Shown here: positions 51,667 to 62,900 of the stretch, one piece after another
How the letters are laid out: each line of letters starts with the position of its first letter
How positions within the stretch are numbered: the first letter of the stretch is position 1
Assembly (NCBI GenBank): GCA_964036045.1
Contig: OZ038384.1
Span: forward strand, 24,853,000-24,916,999
Length of the DNA stretch: 64,000 bases
Source of the DNA: Eutreptiella sp. 'Long Island Sound 2002'
Lineage: Eukaryota > Euglenozoa > Euglenophyceae > Eutreptiales > Eutreptiaceae
Direction: 5' to 3'
Program-made: the position numbers and the translations under genes
The notes under the pieces: model-generated
Seen by the model: only the letters and a program-made list of their open reading frames with translations
Database searches by the model: none
Told to the model about the DNA's origin: nothing

Positions 51667-54532
51667 TGGTAGCAGAGGCTACCTGAATGTTGCTTCACAG
51701 CCCTTCAGTCCACAGCCCGCTCCCCAGTACGGCCCCGTAGACCCCGCCGCTTCTGGAGAAGTAACGATTACGCTGCCATGGTGCTGCGCGAACGAGGCCT
51801 TGAGAGGAATGCCTTGCGCAAGCCCAAGCTGCCCAAGAAGGGCGCACATCAGCAGCTGTGGAGACCCAGATTACCATAATCCCAGTCGAAATTGGCCATC
51901 GAGCAGCTGGAATCCGCCGGCCTACGACGATGGCAACGCTCCGGTGGAGTTTACGGACCTGGCAGGTACCAACCTTCCTTACGGAGGTCCAACATTCGAG
52001 ACCATTGACGCCGATCTGAACGACATTGAGATGGGTGGTCCAGGTGAGGTACCTAGCTATAATCGACCAGCCTCTTGGGCACACTGGGGCGACCATTTGT
52101 CCCCAGAAGTGACCCGTAACCTTGAGGCCCTTGAGGCCCTTTGTCTCTTGGCCACGTCTAAGCTGATCGAACAAGAAAGAATCACCTCTGATTTTTTAAC
52201 GGAATATTTTTTCCTCCTTCAGGACGAAATTAATACCAGGATGTGGGGGCGTTCTCAAGAAGATGACTCTTTTGCCATTTTTTTGCAGATCTGGGAGGCA
52301 AGCCCCTTCCCGAAGGAGAAGGGCTGCGCACCTGTTCCCGGGCCCTCCGCCCCTCATCCCCCTGTTTCCATCCGCGACGATCTAGCCGCCGCGGTTGAGG
52401 AAAGAATTTTAGAGGCCGCCAGGCAGGCAAGCCTGGAAATCAGGGCTGAAGGAGCTCCCCAAGTGGACTCCTGGCTGCGGACCACCGAGATCAGCGGTCC
52501 GACAGCCTGCTCAGGCCCTTCAGGACACGGCATGTACTGTCCTGCCGACTGCTCCTGCAGATTCCAGCGAGATGCTGAGCTCCAATTGCTCAAAGATCAA
52601 ATGCACCTCGTCATTCAAACGCTGGGAATAAAAGATCTTTTCAAGACGCACATGCGGTCTGAGGGCGCCTCATCGGTGGCACAAGCAACAGAGCCATCGG
52701 AGGAGGCGACAGAAATTTTTTCAATTGCTCCTTCGGTGGACTCCAGGACCACCGATGCAAGGATCAGCAGGACCAAGCTAAAGGAAAGGGTTAAAATCTC
52801 ACGTTCTGAGAGTAGGACGGCGAAGGCTAGGACTGAGGCTCAGAATGCCAAGCGAACTGCCTCCCGTACTGCCCCTCCTGCTGCTGATGCTAATACCTTA
52901 GCCCAGCTGTTGCTCGCCCAGACCCTCGCCGGAGCTGGTGTGGCGAATGATGCCGCCAAGGTGTCTGCCATTACGGCCGGTGTTGGGCTGGATTCGCTTC
53001 TTAATCCTACTTCCTTGCGACTTCGTCAGGTTGCCAAGCAACCGAAGTATAATGGGAACCCCCGACGTTGGCCTCAGTTCCAACGGGAATTTAAATTGTG
53101 GGTTAAGACTCAAAAACTCCAAGATGATCAGTTCCTGATGGCCCTCTTGGATTGCCTTGAGGGAGCGCCGGCCAACACTTGGCTCAGGACTTGGAGTGAT
53201 CGCGAGGATACAAGTTCCCCCCTTACCTTTGATGAGGTGTGGGAACAGTTGGAGGTACGTGGATCCCGGCTGCCAGAGGACCATTACCACCAAATGTTGA
53301 AGAATTTTCCTTCATTCTCGCGATTAATTTTGCACGAAGTGCAAGACAAAAAACAGCGCTTCTGGAATTTAGTGGAAGAAGCTGAACACTCAGGCGAAAA
53401 ATTTTCTAGTGCCGAGCTGAAAAGTCTGATTTTTGACAAGATCCCCTCAGAAACTGCCGCCACCCTTCGGAACAAACAGTCCGAAGAAAAGGTCAAGACC
53501 TGGTGGGCGGAGGTGGAAGGCTTCGATGCCTCCGCCAATAAATTTTCAGTTCGGGAAGCACTTCAAAAGTGTTCCCCCACGTCGTTTTCCAAGGTGAAAT
53601 TCACTGAAAACACGTGGAAAATCAAATTTCATGAACATGAGGTTCGGGACTTGTTTGTCCAAGTCCTCAACAGGGGAGTAAGCTTCCATGGCCAACGCCT
53701 GAGGGCCAAAAACTGGGTGTTCTCGTACACCCCGAAGGAACTCTGGGAAGAGGTTGAGCGGCTCGCCGACGCCGCCAACCAGAATTTCCATGAGGGTCTT
53801 GGGGGAAACAAGAATACCCAGCAAAACACCCAAAATGGGGCCCAAAAGGGCAACAAAAAGGTGAATGACACCCGGAATGTTCAGCAGCACTGTAGCATCT
53901 GCCTTCTTTTAGGTTCTACGAACCGAGCTATGACGCATTCTACTGATAATCACCGATGGTCTGCTTACGATCACAAGGTGATTGGTGAAAATATCAGTAA
54001 TTCGCAGAATTCAGACAGGAATGACAGACAGGTGCACGGTGGGAAGGCTGGAAAAGGGAATCCGACCCCCTCTGGTGGAAACAAAAATACTGGAGGCCCT
54101 GGCGGGTCCCAAGGCACAGGAAATCGGACTCCATCCGGCTCCGGTGGGCAGCCGAACGGCCAGAAAAATCCCAATAGCAACGCCGGAGGCGGAAATCGAA
54201 ATCCAGGCCAAACCCCTCAATCCGGTGCAAACAAGGGAAATGCTCCAGGATTCCAGGGTAATGGTAAGGGAAATCCTTCGGGAACCCCTTTCTCTGGTAA
54301 GGGCAGAGGGCGTGAAGGTGGAGGTCCATCATCCGGCGGCCGTGGCCGTGGACGTGGAAAGGGCAACCATCGTGTGGATCAGGTCTCAGGTGCAGATCAG
54401 GTGCCCGATGCGGATCGAGATTACGTTGAAAATGCCTTGAATCCAGCAGATGATCCGCTCCAAGATGAGTGGGTCGACGAATCAGGGTGTGTCCACAATG
54501 TTAACGCAGCCACTGGAGGTCAGACCGCCTAG
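51503..54532 (+). CDS. gag: Gag of element D
   Basis: A 1,009-residue intact Gag beginning in the LTR and reading through the primer-binding site (HFHGSRGYLN). It has a Cys-containing N-terminal region (CCANEALRGMPCASPSCPRR), a helical middle, a basic Ser/Arg/Lys-rich segment (KERVKISRSESRTAKARTE), a capsid-like domain (KYNGNPRRWPQFQREFKLW onward), a Cys/His cluster (HCSICLLLGSTNRAMTHSTDNH) and a long Gly/Asn-rich tail with a Gly/Arg patch (GRGRGRGKG). Overall layout matches Gag of A and B although sequence similarity is low. The frame ends at UAG 54530, with pol open in the same frame. Confidence 0.85.
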   Translation: MDLASVVATLASVGVRVSGSAPNSSVQVDSSRACPPGLAGPEPSGTTHDLGQHFHGSRGYLNVASQPFSPQPAPQYGPVDPAASGEVTITLPWCCANEALRGMPCASPSCPRRAHISSCGDPDYHNPSRNWPSSSWNPPAYDDGNAPVEFTDLAGTNLPYGGPTFETIDADLNDIEMGGPGEVPSYNRPASWAHWGDHLSPEVTRNLEALEALCLLATSKLIEQERITSDFLTEYFFLLQDEINTRMWGRSQEDDSFAIFLQIWEASPFPKEKGCAPVPGPSAPHPPVSIRDDLAAAVEERILEAARQASLEIRAEGAPQVDSWLRTTEISGPTACSGPSGHGMYCPADCSCRFQRDAELQLLKDQMHLVIQTLGIKDLFKTHMRSEGASSVAQATEPSEEATEIFSIAPSVDSRTTDARISRTKLKERVKISRSESRTAKARTEAQNAKRTASRTAPPAADANTLAQLLLAQTLAGAGVANDAAKVSAITAGVGLDSLLNPTSLRLRQVAKQPKYNGNPRRWPQFQREFKLWVKTQKLQDDQFLMALLDCLEGAPANTWLRTWSDREDTSSPLTFDEVWEQLEVRGSRLPEDHYHQMLKNFPSFSRLILHEVQDKKQRFWNLVEEAEHSGEKFSSAELKSLIFDKIPSETAATLRNKQSEEKVKTWWAEVEGFDASANKFSVREALQKCSPTSFSKVKFTENTWKIKFHEHEVRDLFVQVLNRGVSFHGQRLRAKNWVFSYTPKELWEEVERLADAANQNFHEGLGGNKNTQQNTQNGAQKGNKKVNDTRNVQQHCSICLLLGSTNRAMTHSTDNHRWSAYDHKVIGENISNSQNSDRNDRQVHGGKAGKGNPTPSGGNKNTGGPGGSQGTGNRTPSGSGGQPNGQKNPNSNAGGGNRNPGQTPQSGANKGNAPGFQGNGKGNPSGTPFSGKGRGREGGGPSSGGRGRGRGKGNHRVDQVSGADQVPDADRDYVENALNPADDPLQDEWVDESGCVHNVNAATGGQTA
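51667..51678 (+). other. Primer-binding site, element D
   Basis: TGGTAGCAGAGG, as in copies A and B (initiator tRNA-Met), and likewise read in the frame that gives GSRG. Confidence 0.85.
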
Positions 54533-54558
54533 GGGAGCCACGAAAATCGCCCCTCCCC
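54530..54558 (+). promoter_or_regulatory. gag UAG with hairpin (element D)
   Basis: The G of UAG starts GGGGAG (54532-54537), which pairs perfectly with CTCCCC (54553-54558) across a 15-nt loop. Pol is in frame after the stop. Confidence 0.5.
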
Positions 54559-57500
54559 AGGCGATTTCAGGCATGATCCCCAGATTCCTTCGCGACCACT
54601 ACTTGATGTAGGGTCGCTTGTCTCCTCTCCCCTGGATCCGGCAGCGGATCCTTCTGTTGTAGTGGACGAGGTTGGTGTACAGTCCAAGCACAGGGCCCGT
54701 CAGTTTGTCACAAAGCTGTGGGTCTCTGATTGCAAGGGCAATTTCCACCTCGCCACTTGTTTGTGTGACAATGGATCGGAGGTAAATCTCCAATCCAATT
54801 CTTTCTTACCCGACGACTGCGTGTTTGATTCGCCTCATCCTGTTACCCTCGAGGGAGTTTCTGGACATTCTCTCGCAGGTGGGCAACGCGGTTGTTATAT
54901 ATCAACTCATTTGGTCGCTCAAGACCTTTGGGAAGAAGGTAATGTGGAGGAAGTTATCCTTAAGGATGACTACTTCTATCGTGCCGACATAAAGTATGAC
55001 CTTTACTTGGGCCATCCTTGGCTCCGCAAGAACAGGGTAGCCCCCGTAGGTCATCGGCGTTGTTTTTTGCTGGAGTCAGGTCCCTTGGAGCGTCCTGAAT
55101 TTCGTTTTTTGCACGCAGGGTTTAAAAGTGCAGAAGAATTTTTGAAGCAAAAGGTTACACCAAAGTTTGGCGAAGATGTCACCATTGCAGAGGTGAATGG
55201 GAGTGCCGCTTACTCCCGAGAGTTAGAATGTCTTCGTAGGGACTCCCAGCCACGACGCCCTTCGCGCTGGCACTCTTCATCCTACAGAGTTGTCGACAAA
55301 TGGCGCGATACAATTTGTGAATATTTTTATGAACACCATTCCTTTTGGCCACAGTATGATGCCTTTGCTAACCGCGAGAACAAGCGCTTTGACAAGCACT
55401 TTCGCGACGCTTGGACCCATAAATGGGACAAGAAGTTATGGATTAATCCTCCGTTTCACTTAATCCAGCAGGTCATCCACAAAATCAAGCAAGATAAAAC
55501 CCAGGCGATTTTAGTTGTGCCCTTGTGGGATGACAAGCCTTGGTTTCAGGAATTACAAGACATTTGTGTAGATTACATGGAACTTCCCAGGAAGATTAAG
55601 CCGTATGCCAGGGACGACACAGGTCCCCTGCCACAGCCGCCCTGGAGTTCGCTTGCATTCCTGGTGGATGGAAAGCTTTCTGACTCTGATTCTGCCGATT
55701 CTAGTACTGATTCCTGTGTTGGGTCTGAATCTGAGGTTGAGCGTGGTACTGATGATGAATCTATTTTTTCTGATTTTTGTCCGTCAGATGCCCAAGGTGA
55801 TCCAACGTCAAATGGATCCGCCTCGTCTCCCTCTTCCCCAATACGATCTACATCCAAAAGAATCTACGGCGCACGGACGACAAAAAAATTTTCTTCGCGC
55901 CGCAAATTCAGAGTTTTTGATGAAAAACCCCGTGTGGAAGCTTTCATAGATCCTTTCGAGGAGCTGGATCACGAAGAGAATCTCTGGAATGTCGACACTC
56001 GACCCACCTATCTTCAAGAGGCAGTTGATACGGACCTTTTTAGGGACATCCGTAAGAAGATTCTTCCTGCCAAGGCCGAAGAAATCGCCAAAGTTTTTTC
56101 CACAGTAATTCCTGGCGATCAGGTGGACACTGAGTTGTGTTCCAAGAAAAGAGACAAGATTTTTGAGGAACGGAAGGACACAACCCTTTCGGGGAAGTTG
56201 ATCAAAGACCCCCCTGTCCGTGGGCAGTTCGGTGAAGCCTTCATCGAGCTTCGTGAAGGGTACAAGGCGAAGAAACAGCGTCCTTATGAGAACCATGGAC
56301 AGAAACATGAGATACTCAGAAAAATAATCGAGAGAAATCTCAGGGAATTTGGTTGGCTTGAGGGTTGCATGACCAGCGAGTGGTGCTGTGCACCCTTCAC
56401 AGTCCCGAAGCCGCCGCCTGCAGACCAGAACACTATTGATGGTTGGCGAATGGTTGTTGATTTTCGCAACCTCAACGCCGAAACCAAGGCGGATTCACAC
56501 CCCCTGCCCCTCATTGAGGAGGAAATCGCCAAGAGGGCAAGAGGTCGTTTGTTTTCTGTGCTGGATCTCCGTCACAGCTTTCACCAAATGCCGTTGAGGA
56601 AGGACAGCCGACCTCTCACCTGTATGTGCACGCCATGTGGCCCAGTCCAGTGGACGGTCATGCCCATGGGCCTGAAGAATGCCCCTTAGTTTTTTCAAAG
56701 AATGATGGAGGATGTGCTTTTTACAGCTCACCCTGAGCTTCGTGCCTTCGTGAGTGTGTACATAGATGACATAATCATCGCGACAGAGGGGGAGGGACTA
56801 ACCGAAGCCGAGCTGGTGGCCCTACATGAAAAGCAGCTGAACCAGGTTTTGGACATTCTTGATGCCAATCAGCTGATTTGTGGGCTGAAGAAGGGAAAAC
56901 TATTTTTAAAATCAGTCGAATTTTGTGGTTCTCTCCTTGAGAATGGCACCCGACGACCCAGTCCAGGGAAGCTCGTCGCTATTCAGAAGTAGAAGCGCCC
57001 TGAGACGATCACGGAATTGAGAGGATTCCTGGGTTGTTGCAATTTTTACCACACTTTTGTGCTGAATTATGCCAAATTTGCTGCCCCCCTCACTGAATTA
57101 TTGAAGGTAGGGAGAGATGCGGGCAAGGCAGGTTGAAAGGTTCGTGTCAAGTGGACTGACGAGTGCGAGGAGGCCTTCCATCACTTGAAGGCGGCCCTCT
57201 GCGAAGTCGCCACGTTGCATGTGCCGAAATTTGACCGACCCTTCTACATAAGAACCGACGCTTCTAGGTACGCGATCGGAGCTGTCCTTGAACAGGTTGA
57301 TGAAGCCACAGGTGATCATTACCCTCTTGCATTTTGGTCTCGGAAGCTAGCTCCACGCCAGATGCAATGGTCACCGCGTGAGCAAGAGACTTATGCCATA
57401 ATTTGCGCTCTGAAGAAGTACCAATCGTGGGTTGGCACCAATCGAGTCGAGGTCCTGACGGATCATCGATCTCTGGAGTATTGGGCCACCGAACACATTG

Positions 57501-57870
57501 ATACTGTCGCGAGCCCAGCTGGTCGACGGGCCAGATGGCATGAATTTCTCAGTTTGTTTGACCTCCATGTGTCGTATTTGCCTGGAAAACACAACACGGT
57601 AGCGGATGCTCTGAGCCGATGGGCTTACCCCGCTTCAGAGGGGCTGCAAAGTACCAACATCCATGGTACGGAGCAGGACCGCCACGTCGTAATCGAGTGG
57701 GATCAAGAAGAAAAAAAGCTCATTCGACGTGAATGCATGCAATGCGCTGTTAAACAGCATGCATTACCGTGCCATGACATGACCGCCTTCTCAGATCCGG
57801 CGCATGCTCATGAAATCATCACCAAATCACTGAAAGTCGTGGAGAAAGTCACCGATCCCTCCTCAGGGAG
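54533..57870 (+). pseudogene. pol: pol of element D: protease, MTase-like, RT, RNase H (truncated)
   Basis: Open after the gag UAG. Protease CDNGSEVNLQS near 54767. MTase-like domain about 55350-55580: YDAFANRENKRF, LWINPPFHLIQQVIHKIK, AILVVPLWDDKPWF. RT: WCCAPFTVPKPPP, VVDFRNLNAET, HSFHQMPL, active site YIDD near 56763. RNase H: RTDASRYAIGAVLEQ, NTVADALSRW. Nonsense codons: UAG 56687, UAG 56990 and UGA 57134, all in the one frame and without a frameshift. The coding sequence stops making sense at about 57870, where element E begins. Integrase and chromodomain are lost from view. Confidence 0.88.
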
Positions 57871-58062
57871 TGTTATGGCTTCGAACAGCAGCAGCGCAAC
57901 AGCGCAGCGCAACAGCGCAACAGCGCGCAAATCGCAAGTCGCAGTCGCAATCGCGCTGACAGTCTGTGAATAATAAAGAAGCATCGAATGCCAACTGTGA
58001 ATGAGCGCTGTAAGATACTTCGATCTTGAACAGGGTTTATGTCTTCGAGATTGTGTTATTAT
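57871..58062 (+). repeat. 5' LTR of element E (boundaries approximate)
   Basis: Starts TGTTATGG where element D coding is lost and ends before the primer-binding site. It contains a CAGCGCAA-rich low-complexity block and AATAAA at 57972-57977. The partner LTR is outside the window and no matching end repeat was found. Confidence 0.55.
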
Positions 58063-58075
58063 TGGTGCCCCGTCT
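58063..58075 (+). other. Primer-binding site, element E
   Basis: TGGTGCCCCGTCT follows the LTR. It begins TGG as expected for pairing with a tRNA CCA end. The tRNA is not the initiator tRNA-Met used by A, B and D; it resembles tRNA-Asp complements but is not assigned. Confidence 0.55.
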
Positions 58076-58270
58076 AAAGATCCTGCGAGGTTTGTCGATT
58101 GGGATTTTGGATTTCGGATTTTGAGAAACAAAGAGGCACAGGAGTGCAGTCGAGTTCCCAAGAAACAAACCACAACAAGTGGTAGCCAGCTAGGTGGCGG
58201 GGAGGATCAATCTTCGAGATCAATCCTTGACGCCGCAACGCCGTCAACTTGATTTGGACTTCGATCTACA

Positions 58271-59938
58271 ATGGAGCGGCCCTTCGACGACGCAGCTATG
58301 CTGCATTTCATCAGAGACAGTTTGTTTCGAAGTGATTCACCCTTGCATCACGAATTTTCGACCTCGTTAGAGAAGTTCATCGCAGAGCGCATCGCTAGTC
58401 GAGAAAGCGAGTGGTTTCCATCTCTCTCTCGTGATCTTCACAGCTGTTCGCAGAAGCTTGCGGATACTCAAGCCAAAGTTATCGAATTGGAACAACGCGT
58501 CGATGTGTTGCAGGCAACAGCAGCAAGTGCTACCGCAGCAACTGAACAACGCGTCGATGCATTGCAGGCGACAGCAGCAAGTGCTACAGCAGCAACTGGC
58601 CAGCGCATCGATACCTTGCAGTCCTCGACGGAAAATGCAACTCAAGCTGCTGCAAATGAGCTTCGACGCGTAGAGCTTGAATTGTCGCAATGTTACGCCC
58701 TTCTTAACGAATTTGTACGAACTTCGAGTCCACCACCTCCGAACAACATCCAGTTTCCGCAACCACAACAACAACAGTTTCCGCAACCACCGTCTTCTTC
58801 GAATTCGAACCAACCTCACCCTCCACAACAACCACTCCCACAGCGGCCTACCTTCGAACTACTACCCCAGTTCGTAGTTCAACGTGCTCCTTCGCAGGAG
58901 ATTTTGGGACGCCGCGTCGAGCGCCTGAACAAACTGGTCAAGAGGTTCACGGGTAAACCTGGATGCGGGGAATTTCGAACATGGAAAGAAGATCTATTAC
59001 GAGCCTTCACTCTGTCGGACATCACCTCACCCGTCGATCAGGCAGCAACGATGTCATTCCTCCTCGATGGTGATGCCGCTGAGTACTATCATAGCCTGAC
59101 GAAAGTTGTACAGGACGACTGGTTCGAGCTCATGCGTGTGTTAGGCCAGCGTTTCGACTGCATATCCCATGAGCCAGTGTATTTGTCGAGAATGTTGAGC
59201 TTGAAAGAGAGCGAGTTTCCCCGACATGCAGATTACGTTCGAGAATTTCGTACATGCGTTATCAAGTCGAAGGTCAACACGAATGAACTCCAGATGGGTT
59301 ACCTCGTCAACTCTCGATTCGTTGAAGGGTTGTTGAATGACGCTGTGCGTCGGCAATACATCGTTGAGGTCCGTTCGAGATGGCGTTCTAATAATTCATT
59401 TGGATTCGATACCTTGGTAGAGACCATCGCGGAAGCCTACATTGCGGCTGGGTATCAACTGGAAGAAGTACAGAACGCATCGAGAACGACATCAGATCAC
59501 ACCCTGGGTCCTGCAGTGTCGAGACCCCTGCCTATGATGGTCCCACCTACTTCGACTTCCACGTTTCCATCGAACCCTATGCCAACGCCACACGTCACAT
59601 CGATGCCGACCCCAGCTGCGGCGCCCACGGCTTTGGCCGTGGCAGAGCCGATGAATCTCGATGTAATTGCCAAACTTCGAGAAGAGCTACATGCCTACAT
59701 TGGTGAACGGTTCGGACGTCAACATGGCGGACGCCAAGATGGTCGAGAAAGCAGACGTTGCTACAACTGTGGCGAACAAGGACACTTGGCACGCGACTGT
59801 CCAAAAGGTCGACCGCCATCCCGAGGACGAGAACGCCGGGAATCACGGTCAAACACGCCGAAACGAGACCAAAGTCGAGATAGCAAGGGACGGTTTCGAT
59901 CCCGCTCCAAGAGCAGAGACAGGCCTACAACGGCCTAG
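58271..59938 (+). CDS. gag: Gag of element E
   Basis: 555 residues. It opens with a coiled coil containing imperfect 18-residue repeats (RVDVLQATAASATAATEQ, then RVDALQATAASATAATGQ, then RIDTLQSSTENATQ) coded by 54-bp repeats. A Gln/Pro-rich linker follows, then a Retrotrans_gag-type capsid domain (GEFRTWKEDLLRAFTLSD through FVEGLLNDAVRRQYI), a Pro/Thr linker and one classical zinc knuckle CYNCGEQGHLARDC (CX2CX4HX4C), with a basic Arg/Ser tail. It should assemble the particle and package RNA. The frame is intact; pol overlaps its 3' end in another frame. Confidence 0.92.
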   Translation: MERPFDDAAMLHFIRDSLFRSDSPLHHEFSTSLEKFIAERIASRESEWFPSLSRDLHSCSQKLADTQAKVIELEQRVDVLQATAASATAATEQRVDALQATAASATAATGQRIDTLQSSTENATQAAANELRRVELELSQCYALLNEFVRTSSPPPPNNIQFPQPQQQQFPQPPSSSNSNQPHPPQQPLPQRPTFELLPQFVVQRAPSQEILGRRVERLNKLVKRFTGKPGCGEFRTWKEDLLRAFTLSDITSPVDQAATMSFLLDGDAAEYYHSLTKVVQDDWFELMRVLGQRFDCISHEPVYLSRMLSLKESEFPRHADYVREFRTCVIKSKVNTNELQMGYLVNSRFVEGLLNDAVRRQYIVEVRSRWRSNNSFGFDTLVETIAEAYIAAGYQLEEVQNASRTTSDHTLGPAVSRPLPMMVPPTSTSTFPSNPMPTPHVTSMPTPAAAPTALAVAEPMNLDVIAKLREELHAYIGERFGRQHGGRQDGRESRRCYNCGEQGHLARDCPKGRPPSRGRERRESRSNTPKRDQSRDSKGRFRSRSKSRDRPTTA

Positions 59939-62900
59939 AAAACAATTTCGAAGACCTGGTGGCGGACGTCCTCGAGAAGAGCTGAAGACCACCACCAGCA
60001 CCAATAAACCCGAAACGAATTCGACGCTTGGAAGTGTCACTGTTGAAGGAACCGAACCTGAGCATGCGTCTCTGTTCACGGTTCGAGGGCGCATTTGCGC
60101 ATGTCGAGAAGACTCCTTCGACTCCAGCGTGGAACTGTTGGTCGACTGTGGAGCGACTAGTGACTTTATGTCGATGCAAACGGCAAAGAGGGCGCGACTT
60201 CCCCTCTATAAACTGAGAAACCCTGGACATGTCTTGACAGCAGGAGGTGTCCAAGTCGAAGTACGGTACTACACGCGAGCTTACGTTCGAGTTGGAGAGC
60301 TTGTATTTCGTCACCACTTCAAGGTCTTGGAGATTTTGCCGGATGTAGTGCTTGGACTACCATGGCTTCGAAGCTACAATCCAACTGTTAACTGGAAGGA
60401 GCGATACGCCGACATCCAACATGGTTCGATTTCGTACCGGTTGTCTTTTGGCGAATCACGACATTCCACCCGGCTACAGTTTCAAGCAGCTTCAAAGCTG
60501 GACCTTCTTTCGATACTGTCATCCAGTTCCTCGAAAGCGAGTCCGGTTGGGAATCCTACCCCACATGCCAACGAACACCCTGACCTACACTCGTCGACAC
60601 ACGTTCAGCGCAGTACTGACACGTACGATGAGTCCGAAACGGAAGATGGTATCACCGATGAGGAGTGCAGCGATATGGAGATTGAGTACATTTCGTTGCC
60701 GAAACTCAAAAGAGAGATCCGTCGATCTGATCTCACGGGAGATCAAGTATTTCTGTGTTGCATGCCTCGACCAGCAGTGCCGGTCGACGAAATGTATAAG
60801 ATGCAAGCCAGCGATGACAATGATGACGGGCTTGACCCTGCTCGACGCAAACTACCGAGTCGAGTACACAAGTGGGCGGACCTCTACGACCGGGAGAAAG
60901 CGGAATATGGAGACCTACCTCCGCATCGACCTGGAAGAGACCATCGAATACGCCTCGATTCGGAAGAAAATCCACCGTGGGTACACCCTTACAAAATGGG
61001 TCCGAGCCAACTAGATGAACTTCGACGACAATTGGACAAGTTGCATCGATCTGGTCGCATCAGACCATCCTCGAGTCCATACGGAGCGGGTTGCCTACTG
61101 GTGAAGAAAGCGAATGGTAAATGGCGTATGTGCGTCGACTACCGAGCGTTGAATACACGAACTGTACGAGATCGATATCCTTTACCATCGATCCAATCCA
61201 TCTTGAGTACATTGGGGGGTTCCACCGTATTCTCAAAGATTGACCTTGTTAGTGGGTTCCACCAGATCCGAATTCAAGACGAAGATATCGAGAAAACCGC
61301 CTTCAACACACAATTTGGCGCCTTCGAGTGGGTTGTTATGCCCTTTGGCCTCTGCAATGCACCATCGACGTTCCAACGCGTCGTGAATGATGTCCTGCGA
61401 GACCACTTGGGGATTTTTGTATGGGTGTACATTGACGACATCCTCGTCTTCTCGAAGGATGCGGACGAACACCAACGACACCTCGACCTGGTACATGACC
61501 TACTCCGTGAGCACCAGCTCTTCCCCTGCATCGATAAATCCACATTCTTTCAGAGTCGAGTGCCCTTCTGCGGATACATCATCGACCAAGATGGAGTACA
61601 CATGGACCCCGAAAAGATCAAGGTCATTCGAGGTTGGCCTCCACCAACTACGGTTCATGAAGTTCGACAGTTCATTGGATTGTGTGGATTTTACCAGCAG
61701 TTTGTCGAAGGGTTCCAAGCTGTCGCAGCCCCTCTGACTGCAATGTTTAAGGCAGACTTCGAGTGGGAATGGACGGCCGTCCACCACGCTTCCTTCGACA
61801 AGCTGAAGCAGGCGATGATCAGCGCGACACATCTCAGTGCTATCGACCCCCGACAGCCGTATCACCTGTACACAGATGCTTCGAAAGACTGCGTGGGTGC
61901 TACGCTGGCGCAACGATGTGCGCATGGGAAGTACAAGGGACATCTTCGACCTATTGCCTTCATGTCGCGGAAAATGCAGCCTGCCGAAACTCGATACCCG
62001 ATTCGAGAACAGGAGTTGTTGGCCATCGTATTAGCCTTGAAACAATGGTTTCACCTACTTCGAGGACCGCAGCAGGTGCACGTGCACACTGACCACGAAA
62101 GTCTTCGATATCTCAAGACCTGTCCTCGACCGCTGACACCACGGCAAGCACGATGGTCCCAATTCCTCGAGGAATACAACCTGACGTTGTGGTACGTGCC
62201 GGGCCTCGAGAACCCTGCGGCAGATGCCTGCTCTCGTTTAACTTCGCGGCAGTTGATGGAGATCGAAAATGCTACACGTACACGGGCTTTCGCAATTCCC
62301 CTGGTCGAAGACTGGGCTTCACTGGAAGGAGAACCTGTCGATGAGTTCCTACATGTACTTGAAGACACATACTCTCATGACGAGGTGTGGCCCCAGCCGT
62401 ACGACCACCTGTACGTTTCACTACGAAGCGGACGCTCCGTGGGGAAGGAACTTGACGCAGATGAGCTAGCGGAACCAGCCCTCCAATTCTACAGCGAACC
62501 CGCCGTCGAGCCGGAGGACCTGGAGCCGCGACCGTCGAGCGCGACAACTGCCGAGCCGGAGGACCTGGGACTGGATCCAGCACCATCGGACGAGATCATG
62601 GCTGAGAATTCACACCAACCAAACATGCATCTCGATGAGGCTGGCAATGAGCCAGACACGTCTATTGACACCGACGACTTCCCCGATGTAAGCATGGATC
62701 GCCCCCTTCGAGTCACCTTTGGCAATGAACTTCGATACGCACCGACCATGGCGGAACTGATTCGCTGTCGACGTCACCGTGACGGCACGTTGCAATCGGT
62801 TCCCTTGCCGAAAGTTGGGCCGAACACGCCGTACCCTTCGAGTCTCAAGGGTACACACCGCCGAGTACATCGACATTATCAGTGCAAAGACTTGACTTCG

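Larger units (their letters stand above)
51137..57870 (+). mobile_element. Ty3/gypsy element D, inserted in C and cut by E
   Basis: Has a 5' LTR, primer-binding site, gag, UAG and pol up to RNase H. It interrupts the protease of element C at 51136 and is itself cut by element E after the RNase H region, so integrase and 3' LTR are not in the window. Gag and pol share one frame. Three pol nonsense codons mark it as decayed. Confidence 0.85.
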
